Assembly (NCBI GenBank): GCA_023091735.1
Contig: JALKBU010000481.1
Span: 1-37,384, forward strand
DNA length: 37,384 bases
DNA from: Trichomonas tenax
Taxonomy: Eukaryota > Parabasalia > Trichomonadida > Trichomonadidae
Direction: 5' to 3'
In this document: positions 1 to 8,603 of the stretch, piece after piece
How the letters are laid out: each line of letters begins with the position of its first letter
Numbering within the stretch: position 1 is the first letter of the stretch
Position numbers and translations under genes: made by a program
Notes under the pieces: model-generated
Seen by the model: the letters and a program-made list of their open reading frames with translations, nothing else
Databases searched by the model: none
What the model was told of the DNA's origin: nothing

Positions 1-186
1 CGTAAGTGTACAGAAAAACAATTAGCAGCACTTGCTGCAGGAAGACAGAAGAATCCGAGATGGATAAGTAAGCGTATGAGAGAAGCAGAGGAAGAAAAGA
101 AGAAAGAAGAGGAACGGGCTAAAGCCCGTGAGGGACAAAGTCCCGAAGAAAAGAAGAAGCTTAAGGAAGAGAAGAAATCCAAATAA
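1..186 (+). CDS. 3' end of a Lys/Glu-rich protein gene (5' end outside window)
   Basis: The frame is open from base 1 and ends at TAA 184-186, giving the last 61 residues of a protein. The first 20 residues include the helix-forming stretch EKQLAALAAGRQKNP. The rest is almost only Lys, Glu and Arg, including KKKEEER and EEKKKLKEEKK, so a charged helical tail is likely. Ten codons of this tail (115-144) are formed exactly by a double-hairpin insert, read as RAKAREGQSP. I do not recognise the family. The position beside capsid-like debris suggests a Maverick gene, but that is inference. Confidence 0.5.
   Translation, partial: RKCTEKQLAALAAGRQKNPRWISKRMREAEEEKKKEEERAKAREGQSPEEKKKLKEEKKSK
115..144. 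repeat. 30-bp double-hairpin element, in frame inside a gene
   Basis: Two perfect GC-rich hairpins lie back to back. The first has arms CGGGCT (115-120) and AGCCCG (123-128) with loop AA. A TGA spacer follows. The second has arms GGGAC (132-136) and GTCCC (140-144) with loop AAA. The 30 bp equal ten codons and keep the surrounding Lys/Glu-rich frame open. The same architecture with different bases occurs at 502-530. Confidence 0.7.
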
Positions 187-594
187 ATTTATCTCATAAC
201 CACTAAAATTATTTTTCAAAATTTCCTTACCCTCATTTCTTTTCGCTTTCCTTTTTTAGTTAGTTAGTTAGTCATAAATTTTTTTTTCAAAAAACTGAAT
301 AAATTTCTCTCATAACCACTAAAATTATTTTTCAAATTTCTTACTTCATAAATTCCTTTCGCTTTCTTTTTTTAGTTAGTTAGTCATAAATTATTTTTTT
401 TCAAATTTCTGACTTCATAAATCCTAAGCTTGACTTATAAAGTAACATAAAACATTTTCCACTAAAATTATTTTTCAAATTTCTTACTTCATAAATTCCT
501 TGCCGCTCTGCGGCTTAACCCCGTAGGGGTTTTCGCTTTCTTTTTTTAGTTAGTTAGTTAGTCATAAATTATTTTTAAAACTGAATAGATTTTA
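186..594. repeat. Three imperfect tandem copies of a ~120-150 bp AT-rich unit
   Basis: Copies run roughly 186-305, 306-459 and 460-594. Each carries CACTAAAATTATTTTTCAAA, then TTCGCTTTC followed by a T-run, then (TTAG)n and CATAAATT. The number of TTAG units differs (3-4, 2-3 and 3-4). The second copy also has a partial internal duplication around 390-420. The third copy contains a GC-rich double hairpin that the other two lack. No coding potential is evident. It lies directly after the stop codon of the left-edge gene. Confidence 0.8.
502..530. repeat. Double-hairpin element inserted in the third tandem copy
   Basis: The first hairpin has arms GCCGC (502-506) and GCGGC (510-514) with loop TCT. 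A TTA spacer follows. The second has arms ACCCC (518-522) and GGGGT (526-530) with loop GTA. The second tandem copy reads ATTCCTTTCGC at this place with nothing in between, so it serves as an empty site. The length difference is about 31 bp, including extra Ts that could be a short target duplication or a T-run change. Confidence 0.75.
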
Positions 595-1249
595 TATAGT
601 CAGGAATTTCAAAATAAAATTAACGTTAGTTTTGTAAGAAATTCAAAAATTTAATTTTTATATGGGGGGACCCTAACTTGTAAAACTAACTCTGTCGTAA
701 ATATATTTAAATAGATGTTAGCAGCAGACACGGCGTAGTCGTGGATGGTGCGAACATCTTATTACTAACTTCCTCATTTGGCGGGAATGTCGGCATTCAT
801 TTTTTCCCTGTTTACCCCATGTTTTTCCCCGTCATTTTCTTTCTTATGTGTCCTGGGTCAGTGGACCGGGTCGTCAATTTTCAAAATTGGTGTTTTTCGT
901 GTATTTTCCCGTCAAAAATAGTGTTTTTGGTCATTTTTTCATGTAAAATCACTGTTTTTCATCATTTTCTTTATGTGTCCTGGGTCATTAAAGAGTTTAT
1001 ATTTCAGTTGACAACAGACATTTGACAACATATATATAACAGCGTAGAAATAAGTCAGAAATGACCAAAAAATCACGAATTCCGACACTTTTCACAAACA
1101 ACAACATGTTTACCGCACGTATAAAGAAGCGCCACATGTTTTTCGGACTCGGTCCCCCTCGGTAAAACAACCCCAGTATCGTTTGCTCCTTTACACTTAA
1201 AAGGTAGAAAATGAGACTCTTGGCCTTATTTGGGGTCATGAATCCTAAA
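595..1249. other. Non-coding stretch with a direct repeat
   Basis: No convincing gene is seen; two open frames here lack family resemblance and overlap repeats. A direct repeat carrying TATGTGTCCTGGGTCA occurs at 832-860 and 962-987, about 130 bp apart. Between the copies, GTGTTTTT is repeated every 30-40 bp. A short partial hairpin, GGAC-TCG-GTCC, lies near 1148. This may be the untranslated end or terminal region of the Maverick-like element. Confidence 0.4.
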
Positions 1250-1813
1250 TTAGATCCGCGGCTGAGGCGAGCTTGCTCGCCAGCAGGCCGCCATATGTGT
1301 GTGTATAGATTCAGAAAGATTTTCAACGTTTTCATATAATGAATGTGTATATTTCTTAGTCTTTTTCTCATTATGTGGCTTGATAGTACTATAAGCAAAT
1401 CCTTCGCGTACGCATTCATTTTGCTGATATATTGTAGATCTGTTATTACACATTATTTCTAATTGATCAAATATTTGATTACTTGATTTAAATCCAACAA
1501 AAAGTTTACACAAATGTTCTTCATCGGTAAAATCTGTAGAAAGTCCATCTAAATGAAGATTTAACTTAACATTAAATGTAAGAAATCCATCTGATAATTG
1601 TGTGATATCAAAATCAGAATGTGTTATAACAATTCTTGTTTCTTGTCCTTCTGTAAATGGTGCCGATTGGTCATGGCAATCAACTGTACGTAATTGAAAA
1701 CTTCTAGTACCATCATTAATTTGTACCAGGGATTTTAGATTTTCAAAATATTGTGCTATGTTACCCTGTAAAGTGTTGTTGTTATTTAACCTTGTATTAA
1801 ATGCCGAGTTCAT
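1250..1813 (-). pseudogene. Truncated Maverick capsid-like ORF
   Basis: The reading frame starts at ATG 1811-1813 and gives 187 residues. The segment QINDGTRSFQLRTVDCHD, followed by ITQLSDGFLTFNVKLN, resembles the N-terminal part of the large ORF that I associate with the double-jelly-roll major capsid protein of trichomonad Mavericks. That full protein would be several hundred residues. Here the recognisable part stops near SLYENVENLSESI, and the next ~18 residues come from a GC-rich hairpin (1258-1291) followed by a stop. The gene therefore appears broken by insertion or recombination. Family assignment is from memory and only moderate. Confidence 0.45.
1258..1291. repeat. Nested GC-rich hairpin at the break point of the capsid-like ORF
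   Basis: The inner hairpin has arms GGCGAGC (1266-1272) and GCTCGCC (1275-1281) with loop TT. The outer arms GCGGCTG (1258-1264) and CAGGCCGC (1284-1291) pair with one bulged base. The GC content stands out against the AT-rich flanks. It lies exactly where family-like sequence of the overlapping ORF ends. Confidence 0.6.
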
Positions 1814-1874
1814 TTTAAATAAAAATAAAAAACATAAATAATGGTATTAATTTCGAATTTTATTTATAATTAAA

Positions 1875-2142
1875 ATGGCTTGGGGATTTTGGAAAAGCTT
1901 AAAGATGTTGCTAAAAAATTGGCAGAAGAATTAAATCTGGGTTTAAATGGGTAACTGATAATGTTGTTAAACCTGAAGCTAGTTCTTTCGGTGCTCAATT
2001 CGGTGATAAACTTAAGGGAACATTACCGAAAGTTGGATTTGAATTTGGTGTGAATAATAATGGCGATCGAAAACCTGTGATAAATACCGATGATATTGTT
2101 CGGGATGTTGGTTCATGGGTTACTTCTAAACAAAAACGTTAA
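1875..2142 (+). pseudogene. Frameshifted small Maverick-associated ORF
   Basis: Starting at ATG 1875, coding-like sequence runs to TAA 2140-2142, but in at least three frames, with stops near 1950 in the frames first used. The beginning looks like a short amphipathic helix rich in Trp and Lys. The last ~65 codons form one clean frame ending in SWVTSKQKR. It is divergent from the capsid-like ORF, with only 61 bp between the two start codons, which suggests one bidirectional promoter in the intact element. A small structural protein is plausible, but this is inference. Confidence 0.35.
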
Positions 2143-2250
2143 AAATTATACAAAAATAAATTTTTATTTTTATTAAATGGGATTAATACTACTGTTATTT
2201 ATTATAGTTGTATATTTCCGGAAAAATCAAGCGTGTAACACCGAATCACA

Positions 2251-2484
2251 TTAATTAAGTTTCAATATGATATTATTTAAGATAGTTATAGCTTTATTTT
2301 TCTTAGCACGTTTTAGACCAGAAATATTTTCATGAGCACATCCAGTAATTTTCAAAAGATTTTTATAAATCATATATAATTTATATTTAACATTTTCTTC
2401 ATCATCCACTTTAGGATTTCCACCAATGAAAATTTCATTAAATTGTTCCTGTGTTAAATTAAGAATCTCTTGTTCTGCCAACAT
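2251..2484 (-). CDS. 77-residue unknown protein, possibly Maverick-associated
   Basis: The frame starts at ATG 2482-2484. The protein is acidic in its first half (MLAEQEILNLTQEQFNEIF) and Lys-rich and helical in its second half. I do not recognise it. The start codon lies inside the left arm of a 22-bp palindrome, with a second palindrome just upstream, so transcription or translation could be controlled there. It may be a complete small gene of the element or a remnant of a larger one. Confidence 0.35.
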   Translation of the reverse strand: MLAEQEILNLTQEQFNEIFIGGNPKVDDEENVKYKLYMIYKNLLKITGCAHENISGLKRAKKNKAITILNNIILKLN

Positions 2485-2522
2485 TTTAGAAAATGTTGGA
2501 ACGCAATCATTTGAATGGTTGC
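2478..2522. promoter_or_regulatory. Two adjacent palindromes over the start of the 77-codon ORF
   Basis: The first has arms CCAACATTTT (2478-2487) and AAAATGTTGG (2490-2499) around AG, and contains the start codon. The second has arms GCAATCAT (2503-2510) and ATGGTTGC (2515-2522) with one mismatch around TTGA. Side by side they resemble operator half-sites or an mRNA hairpin blocking the start. Confidence 0.35.
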
Positions 2523-2963
2523 CCGTGAACTCTATTATTTATTAGAGAAAAAAATATATAATTTTTTTCATAACATATAAAAAAGATTTTTTATTTTAAC
2601 AAATTATAGAAAACTATTAATAAATCCCTACCATAAGAATTTTTATTATTAATTAAACAATATATTTTAATAACAAATTATAAGAATTTATTAAGATTTC
2701 GATATAAATTATAGGGAAATTGTTTATTTTATATATATATATTAGGGAAATTATAATTATGGATATTCTCAGATTGCTGATTTTTAGGAGTTAAGTCAAA
2801 TTCTTGGATTACCCCGAAAAATCACAATCTGTATACTACTATTCTATGTATTTGTTTCAAACTTTATCATTAGTTTTAAAATTGATCTTACATCTTTCTA
2901 AATTTGGATATTTACATTTTGTCATGTAAATAAGACTAATCATTTACAAAGTCAGAATTTTTA
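2523..2963. other. AT-rich intergenic stretch
   Basis: No gene is seen. It contains an 18-bp exact match (CACAATCTGTATACTACT, 2823-2840) to one arm of the palindrome at 12879-12956, and a TGTCATGTAA element at 2930-2939, 25 nt before the start of the next gene. The 7 bp TTACATT...ATGTAA at 2922-2939 also form a weak inverted repeat. Confidence 0.5.
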
Positions 2964-3593
2964 ATGTTTGGTTCTGGAGGTCACCAAAGACAAAATTTCT
3001 CACGAAGAATTTACGACCCAGTTAACCACGACGATGAAGAAAGAGAATTCATGGAGAATCTGATGCAGGATGCGATGATAAATGATCCGAATTTCAGACC
3101 TAAATTTCCGACCTATATTCAACCGATCGAGAATCCAGCAGCTATGATACAACCATATGTACAACAATTTGATCAGAAAATCGTTGAAGAAATTCCCGAC
3201 CAACCTCAAGAACAGCAAGAAATGGATGACCAACAACGTGCTTTACGGGAATTTAAAGAATTAATGAGATCTGATTGGGAGGAAGAAGAAGATTACAATT
3301 ATAAACTAAAACATCATTATGCGATAGAAGAACCTGGCTCCGAAGCAATGGAAAAGATCAGAGCTAATCAACAAGCGAATCTTCATCCATTGAATGGTTT
3401 TACTGAAAAAGAAATTGAAGATTATCGAAGAGTTAAGTTCTTTGTTAGTGCAGAACCAGTTCTAAGCGATCACGACGAGTACTCAAGTGAAAGAGAGGGA
3501 ATTGATTATCCTGAGGGAGAAAACATTTCTGACGATGATTGGAGCAGTGACGACGATGACTTTGATGGGTCTGATGATGCCGAAGTCTATTAA
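2964..3593 (+). CDS. Acidic unknown protein, 209 residues
   Basis: The frame starts at ATG 2964. The protein has a Gly/Gln/Arg N-terminus, a Pro/Gln-rich middle (IPDQPQEQQEMDDQQ near residue 80), an acidic patch EEEED near 105, and a very acidic C-terminus made of Asp, Ser and Glu (about residues 165-209). No transmembrane segment or signal peptide is seen, and I recognise no domain. The acidic tail would fit a nuclear protein or a histone/basic-partner binder, but this is only a compositional hint. A TGTCATGTAA element lies 25 nt upstream and a long hairpin lies 42 bp downstream. The frame is long and clean enough to be a real gene. Confidence 0.65.
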   Translation: MFGSGGHQRQNFSRRIYDPVNHDDEEREFMENLMQDAMINDPNFRPKFPTYIQPIENPAAMIQPYVQQFDQKIVEEIPDQPQEQQEMDDQQRALREFKELMRSDWEEEEDYNYKLKHHYAIEEPGSEAMEKIRANQQANLHPLNGFTEKEIEDYRRVKFFVSAEPVLSDHDEYSSEREGIDYPEGENISDDDWSSDDDDFDGSDDAEVY

Positions 3594-3634
3594 TTGATTT
3601 TTTTTTTGTTTAATTTATGTTTGAACATTTTTTT

Positions 3635-3693
3635 TAAAATATACACCAACAGCTGTTAACATCATATAAACATGCTGTTGGTCGTGTATTTTA
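3635..3693. repeat. Inverted repeat downstream of the acidic-protein gene
   Basis: Arms TAAAATATACACCAACAGC (3635-3653) and the near-complementary 3674-3693 (GCTGTTGGTCGTGTATTTTA) enclose a 20-nt loop. There are small bulges in the middle of the arms. The outer ends are TAAAATA/TATTTTA. It could be a mini transposon-like element or an RNA hairpin in the 3' untranslated region. Confidence 0.55.
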
Positions 3694-5234
3694 ACCAATA
3701 TTTTTATAAAAACTGTTTGTAATTTAATATCTCATAAAATATCCAAACATTTTTATCTCATAATATTTTCAGAAATAATAGAGCATCTCATAGCATAATG
3801 ATACCACACGTTCTAAATATCTATATCTATATTTGACAAATAAAAATAATTTTGACACGTAATTATATAATTAAGGTTATAAAACTATAACTTGACAAAA
3901 TCTAGAAGTAGGACAACCTAAAATTTGAAGACTTTGAAGGTTCTATTGCTTTTAAATACTATTGTAATGCTATATACCAAAAATTAGAGCTTGACATTTT
4001 ACAACAACCGTAAAAAATATTGAAATGAAGCAAATAGTATTTCTGTTATGAATCTTTTTGACATTTGTCATTCTGATATTTTACATTTGACATTTTGACA
4101 CGTAACTGGATATAGCAAAGCTTGCTTCGATCTGATTTGTACTGAATGAGCTTGTTTCGATTTAATTTGTCAAAATTGTGATCACAAACTACAAGCATCT
4201 GGTGCCACAACGCCACAAGGAGCACTAATTTTCCGTATTGCTATGACTTCTGTTGTGGCGTTGCTGACCATGATATTTCTGTCACTTTTACAATTTTCCC
4301 GCCAAATATTTTTGTTAACTTATGTTCTTGCTTCGTATATAATATGTGTATATGTTTTGAAAATAATTTGCTGAATTAAAATAGCTCTAAGTCTCTATTT
4401 CAATGAAAAAATGCAACAAAAGTATTTATGATTGAAAAAATTAAATAATCTTTTGTTAAAAAGGGTGAGATAAAGCTGAATGCGATGATGATATGATGGC
4501 TTATCACCTGCATATGTATCCTATTAAATATCAATATCCAATCTGTTCATTTTTAGTAATCCTGATTTATCTCGTTATTATTCACTTGATTTGTCCATTT
4601 TCAACGCAACCAAATCAGTGTCTACTAAATGTTGGACTTACAGGATAAAAATGTGTTGCGTTTTATTCACAAAATATTTAATCTTAATTTGCAACCCTTA
4701 CTTTTCATCCACACAGCATGCAAACAACAAGAGTAATGATAATCCGTCGGTTAACATCAAAATAAATCAAGATATTTTTTTGATATAATATTGAATAATT
4801 TATTTTTCATGCTTTATATATCCACAGCATTTTAGATGGAAAAATTTTTCATTTGCCACCAAAATTAGACCTTAAATATTCATACTGGCGGAGAAAAATC
4901 GAGATGTTTGAGTAGGCGTAGAAAATTCAGTGACGCCAAAATTGATCTTACATGTCATGAACATCATTTCAAAATTTTATATTAAAAATAGAAAATATAA
5001 GTGGCATGACTCTTAAACTTAATTTAAATTTAGAATTTTGAAAACTTTAAAAATAGCAAAACAAATTGTCGTAAATAAATTTGATATTTAATAATGAATA
5101 TAGAATATTATATCAAAATGTTATAAAAACTATTAAAACTATTTTAAAAATATTTAATTTTTGATGTGAAAACTTGAATTTTTACATATTGTGGAAAGAA
5201 TTTTAAGATTTCAGATTAAGTCCATTTTTAAAAA
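3694..5234. other. Gene-free stretch with TGACACGTAA elements
   Basis: No credible gene is found; the longest frame here lacks an ATG start and shows no family resemblance. TGACACGTAA occurs exactly at 3852-3861 and 4096-4105, with several loose TGACATTT/TTGACA words around them. AAAATTGATCTTACAT is shared between about 2877 and 4931. These look like dispersed-repeat or promoter-element remnants. Confidence 0.45.
4208..4263. repeat. GC-rich hairpin with 11-bp perfect arms
   Basis: Arms CAACGCCACAA (4208-4218) and TTGTGGCGTTG (4253-4263) pair perfectly around a 34-nt loop. The arms are far more GC-rich than their flanks. It could be a small mobile element or part of a structured RNA. Confidence 0.5.
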
Positions 5235-6299
5235 ATGTTTCTTTTTCTTTTAGCAGAACAATTTCTTCATGATTTCAATGACAGAAGCAAACAGGCGCAA
5301 GAAGTAATCAACGATGTCGCTGCAGGAACAACGACTTTCACTGTAGATCGCTTTATCAAAATCATAAATACAAGTGCGTTCTGTAAATGCACAAATACAC
5401 TTAAACAAGTCGATTTCTCCAAAGCAGTGATGCTTTCCAGGATACTTTCATTCTCTTTTACGAACTGCATTCATTTGAATCACATCGATTTGTCCCGTTG
5501 TCAACAATTATGGTTGATTGAACAGTCAGCATTCAACAGATGCAAGCTAAAAACGATTTTACTACCACCGCTTTTGCGAACAATTGGAAATTTCGCGTTT
5601 GCAAATAATGAATTCAAAGATATTTCGATTCCTGATACGGTATTCATGATAGGGAAAGGAGCTTTCTCGAGCACTCCCATAATAGACGTCATTATCACAG
5701 AAAAAAGTCATTTATCGATTTTAAGATCTCAAGCTTTCTATAATACGAAGATCGAGAAGATCTTTCTTCCAAAAAATCTCGCAAAGATCGGAAATCAAGC
5801 ATTTGCCAAAACAAGTCTTTCTTCCTTGAGGCTGGATTCTTGTAATCCGTATTTCTTCCATTATCACGCGATATACTCTATAGATAGAGAAAGAATGATC
5901 TTTGTTCCTCCACTTTTGTGTGGTGTTGATCTTTCATTGCCACTAGAAACACAGATAATCGAAAAATACGCTTTTTTGGACTCCAGAATACAGAGACTCA
6001 ACTTAACCAATGTGAAAAGAATCGGCCACCACGCGTTCATGAATGCTCATATCATAAAACTCGTTGTTCCAAGTTCTGTTCAAATAATCGCCGAATATGC
6101 ATTTTGCAATTGTTCGAATCTTAAGAAACTCAGATTATTGGGAATGACAATAAGCATTGGACAGAGTGCTTTCACAAATACAGGTTTAACTTGTGGAGTT
6201 CAGACAGAACCGCATTTAATTAATCCTCTCCACGAAACTGGGATCCCTCTCTCAGCATTCCTTTCTTGCATCAAGACGAAGCACAAGATGTACAAGTGA
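5235..6299 (+). CDS. BspA-like leucine-rich repeat protein
   Basis: The protein has 354 residues and is built from treponemal-type (LRR_5/BspA) repeats of about 21-24 residues with the pattern I-xxxAF-x-L-xx-I-x-LP. The aromatic AF pairs sit at 48, 73, 99, 121, 143, 167, 189, 246, 267, 289, 312 and 341. A 55-residue interruption (about 191-245) lies after the seventh repeat. BspA-like proteins form a very large trichomonad family, some of which are surface-exposed and linked to host or bacterial contact. This copy has no C-terminal membrane anchor. Its N-terminus MFLFLLAEQFLHDF is hydrophobic but too short for a clear signal peptide. A soluble or peripherally attached protein is most likely. 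The gene stands alone between gene-free stretches. Confidence 0.9.
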   Translation: MFLFLLAEQFLHDFNDRSKQAQEVINDVAAGTTTFTVDRFIKIINTSAFCKCTNTLKQVDFSKAVMLSRILSFSFTNCIHLNHIDLSRCQQLWLIEQSAFNRCKLKTILLPPLLRTIGNFAFANNEFKDISIPDTVFMIGKGAFSSTPIIDVIITEKSHLSILRSQAFYNTKIEKIFLPKNLAKIGNQAFAKTSLSSLRLDSCNPYFFHYHAIYSIDRERMIFVPPLLCGVDLSLPLETQIIEKYAFLDSRIQRLNLTNVKRIGHHAFMNAHIIKLVVPSSVQIIAEYAFCNCSNLKKLRLLGMTISIGQSAFTNTGLTCGVQTEPHLINPLHETGIPLSAFLSCIKTKHKMYK

Positions 6300-8603
6300 A
6301 CAACAAAAATTCTTTAATAAATGTTTGTTAATATTATTTTGCCATAATTTACATTTTTTATTCCACCACGTCCATATGCATGACCTAGGCTATATGCGGA
6401 CAGCATCGTTTTTGTTCAGTTTCACTGGAAATTTTTAACAATCGACTTTATTCAAGAGAAGAACTTATTTTCTATACTGCTTACATTTTAGAATTGAAAT
6501 GTAGAACACAAACTTGAAATATTAAAGCATAAATTCATTTTTCCGAAATACGAAATTTTTTTAATCGGAATTTTCATATGGAAACCACTATTTGCGATGA
6601 TGCATTTAGATCTTATAGATACAGGAGAGCATGATATGGACGGTTTCCTTCAGTCATTGTGTTTTTCGAAATTTGATTAAAATAACTTAATCAAAATAAA
6701 TCAGAATTCGTCACAGGCCTAAATGAGGGGTGTCATGAAATATGGAAAAAGGATTGTTGTTCGAATCTCGTTGCACATATTTTTTATCTTTTTAAGTCAC
6801 TTTTAATGTTAGAATATTTTAAATATCACAAATGAAAGAAAAGGTTGAATCTGTTCTTCTAGTGTAGCTGTTGTATAATATATGTAGGTAATATGTGCAT
6901 CAAGTTCAAGTCCGTAAAGGTAGTTTTGTTTCTTTTTCAGTCGACATTATGGAGTCTAAACAATTTTTTTCTGCTATCTTAAGTATTAAAATATAAATAT
7001 CACTTGATCATATGTTAAGAATATCACAATATTTTTTTGTTATTTCAATAAATCAAGAAAATCAATAATATGTAAACAGGATACATTGTAGAACGTATAA
7101 TATCTAAAAGTCAAAATTTGCTCTGAAATTTTTTTATATTTCGAAATATAAAGAATTGTTCATGTATTACAATATAACAGATATTTGAAAAATAAACATG
7201 TGGCGGTTATCCTCAAAGTACGTTATTTTTTACTCAATACGCAAATTTTCCTTGCGTGCCGCAAAGCCCGTCCCAAACCCACTACTGTAAAATCCACCAA
7301 AACAGAATTGAATGTCACATTTTTTATTTGAATGCTTTGACATATTTTAGATGCAGCACAATCAATATAGCTATTTTGCATCAAAAAATATTTGAACATG
7401 CACAAAATTCTTAAGTGCGTATAATTCTGAGTGCGCACACTTTGTAGGGTATATAAAAATTGAAAAGGTCTGGTCGATTTTCAGAACTTATTTGGCCTGA
7501 GTGTACTATCAATTATACGCACCATACAAAAAATTCAGTGAGTTTTAAAATTGAACACGAACTATAGATTATTGATAGGAAAGTAATATATTTTATGACT
7601 GATTCTATGGCAAGAGCTATTATGAAGTATATTTACCGTTTAATGAAACCTCCATTTTAACTTTGTCTGCCTATAATAAAAAATTATTTTTATTTTACAA
7701 ATCGCAAGTGCGTAACGGTTTTGCGTATGTCCAAAAAATACGCCATTGGAAAATGCGTAAGTGCCGCATACTTAAATGAAAATTCAAATCATAAAATGAT
7801 TACAACAATTCTTAATGAATGCGAAACACCAGAGAAAAGAGGTGAAATAAAAATAATCAAATGTTCAATGAAAATTCAAAAACTGTGATTCAAGACTTTA
7901 TATTATGTTGATATGATATACTTTATAAATATATTTATTCTCAATAGTTATTTTTAAATTATAAAAGCCTTTTTCCGAAAATATTATGAGAAACATTTGG
8001 TTTTTGGTATCTAAGTTGTAATAATCAATGAATAGACTCTCTGTATGATACTACTAACAATGGTAATATTATTTGCATACGAATAAGTATATATTTCATG
8101 TTTTTGAGAAAATCATCAGCAGAATTTCGACGTTTTGTAAGAATTGGTTAATAATAAATGTGCAGGTATGCGATAAATCGCCCATATATTACGATTCATC
8201 GTTAGATTTTAATCAAATATTGTTTTTAAGGATCAGAAATTATTAACGGCATGATATCTTTTTTATTTCTGCAATAGTCGACATGTACGAAATATTTGAG
8301 CAATCGAGAGGTAAAGTTGGTGATTGTCGTATGATTTTTTTGGAAAAATAAAAATCGCATTATTGAAGATCCATTTCTTGGATAACTAATGGTATATATG
8401 TATAGTAGTATACGAGATAAATCATCTTGCAATTTCCATATGATTTTTGGGTGAACTCAGTATAGCCATCCATTAAAAAATAAATCTGACAATATGACAT
8501 GTAAATATGCTCTAAGGCAGGGGGAGTGGCGATCCTGATGTTAAATAGGGTAATTGATTTAAGTTCAAACGTAAAATAAAACGTAGATATATTAAAAATA
8601 GAA
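6300..8603. other. Long gene-free AT-rich stretch
   Basis: No gene is supported. A tRNA-like word GTTCGAATCTC near 6760 has no matching T-stem or box A. An exact TGACATGTAA element sits at 8495-8504 but points at the 3' end of the next (minus-strand) gene. A GC-richer patch at 7203-7290 has no readable structure. Remnants of dispersed repeats are possible. Confidence 0.45.

Larger units (their letters stand above)
1..2522. mobile_element. Probable decayed Maverick/Polinton fragment
   Basis: This block contains the 3' end of a Lys/Glu-rich gene, a tandem repeat, a truncated ORF that resembles the capsid-like ORFs I associate with trichomonad Mavericks, a frameshifted small ORF divergent from it, and a 77-codon ORF. 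No integrase, B-family polymerase or packaging ATPase is present inside the window, and no terminal inverted repeat could be matched, so both borders are guesses. The left part probably continues beyond base 1. The assignment rests on recalled similarity of one ORF plus the clustering of small broken ORFs. It could also be a fragment of another virus-like element. Confidence 0.45.

Noticed and set aside
997..1419. 140-codon open frame on the minus strand overlapping the capsid-like ORF
   Set aside because: It crosses the GC hairpin and repeated non-coding sequence, overlaps the better frame and has no family-like segment.
4591..4788. 65-codon open frame on the plus strand
   Set aside because: It begins with TTG, has no promoter box and no coding-like composition.
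6740..6790. tRNA-like T-loop word GTTCGAATCTC
   Set aside because: The bases on both sides do not form a T-stem and no acceptor, D or anticodon arm can be placed upstream.
7203..7290. GC-richer patch with GCGTGCCGCAAAGCCCGTCCC
   Set aside because: No stable hairpin, repeat partner or coding frame could be supported.
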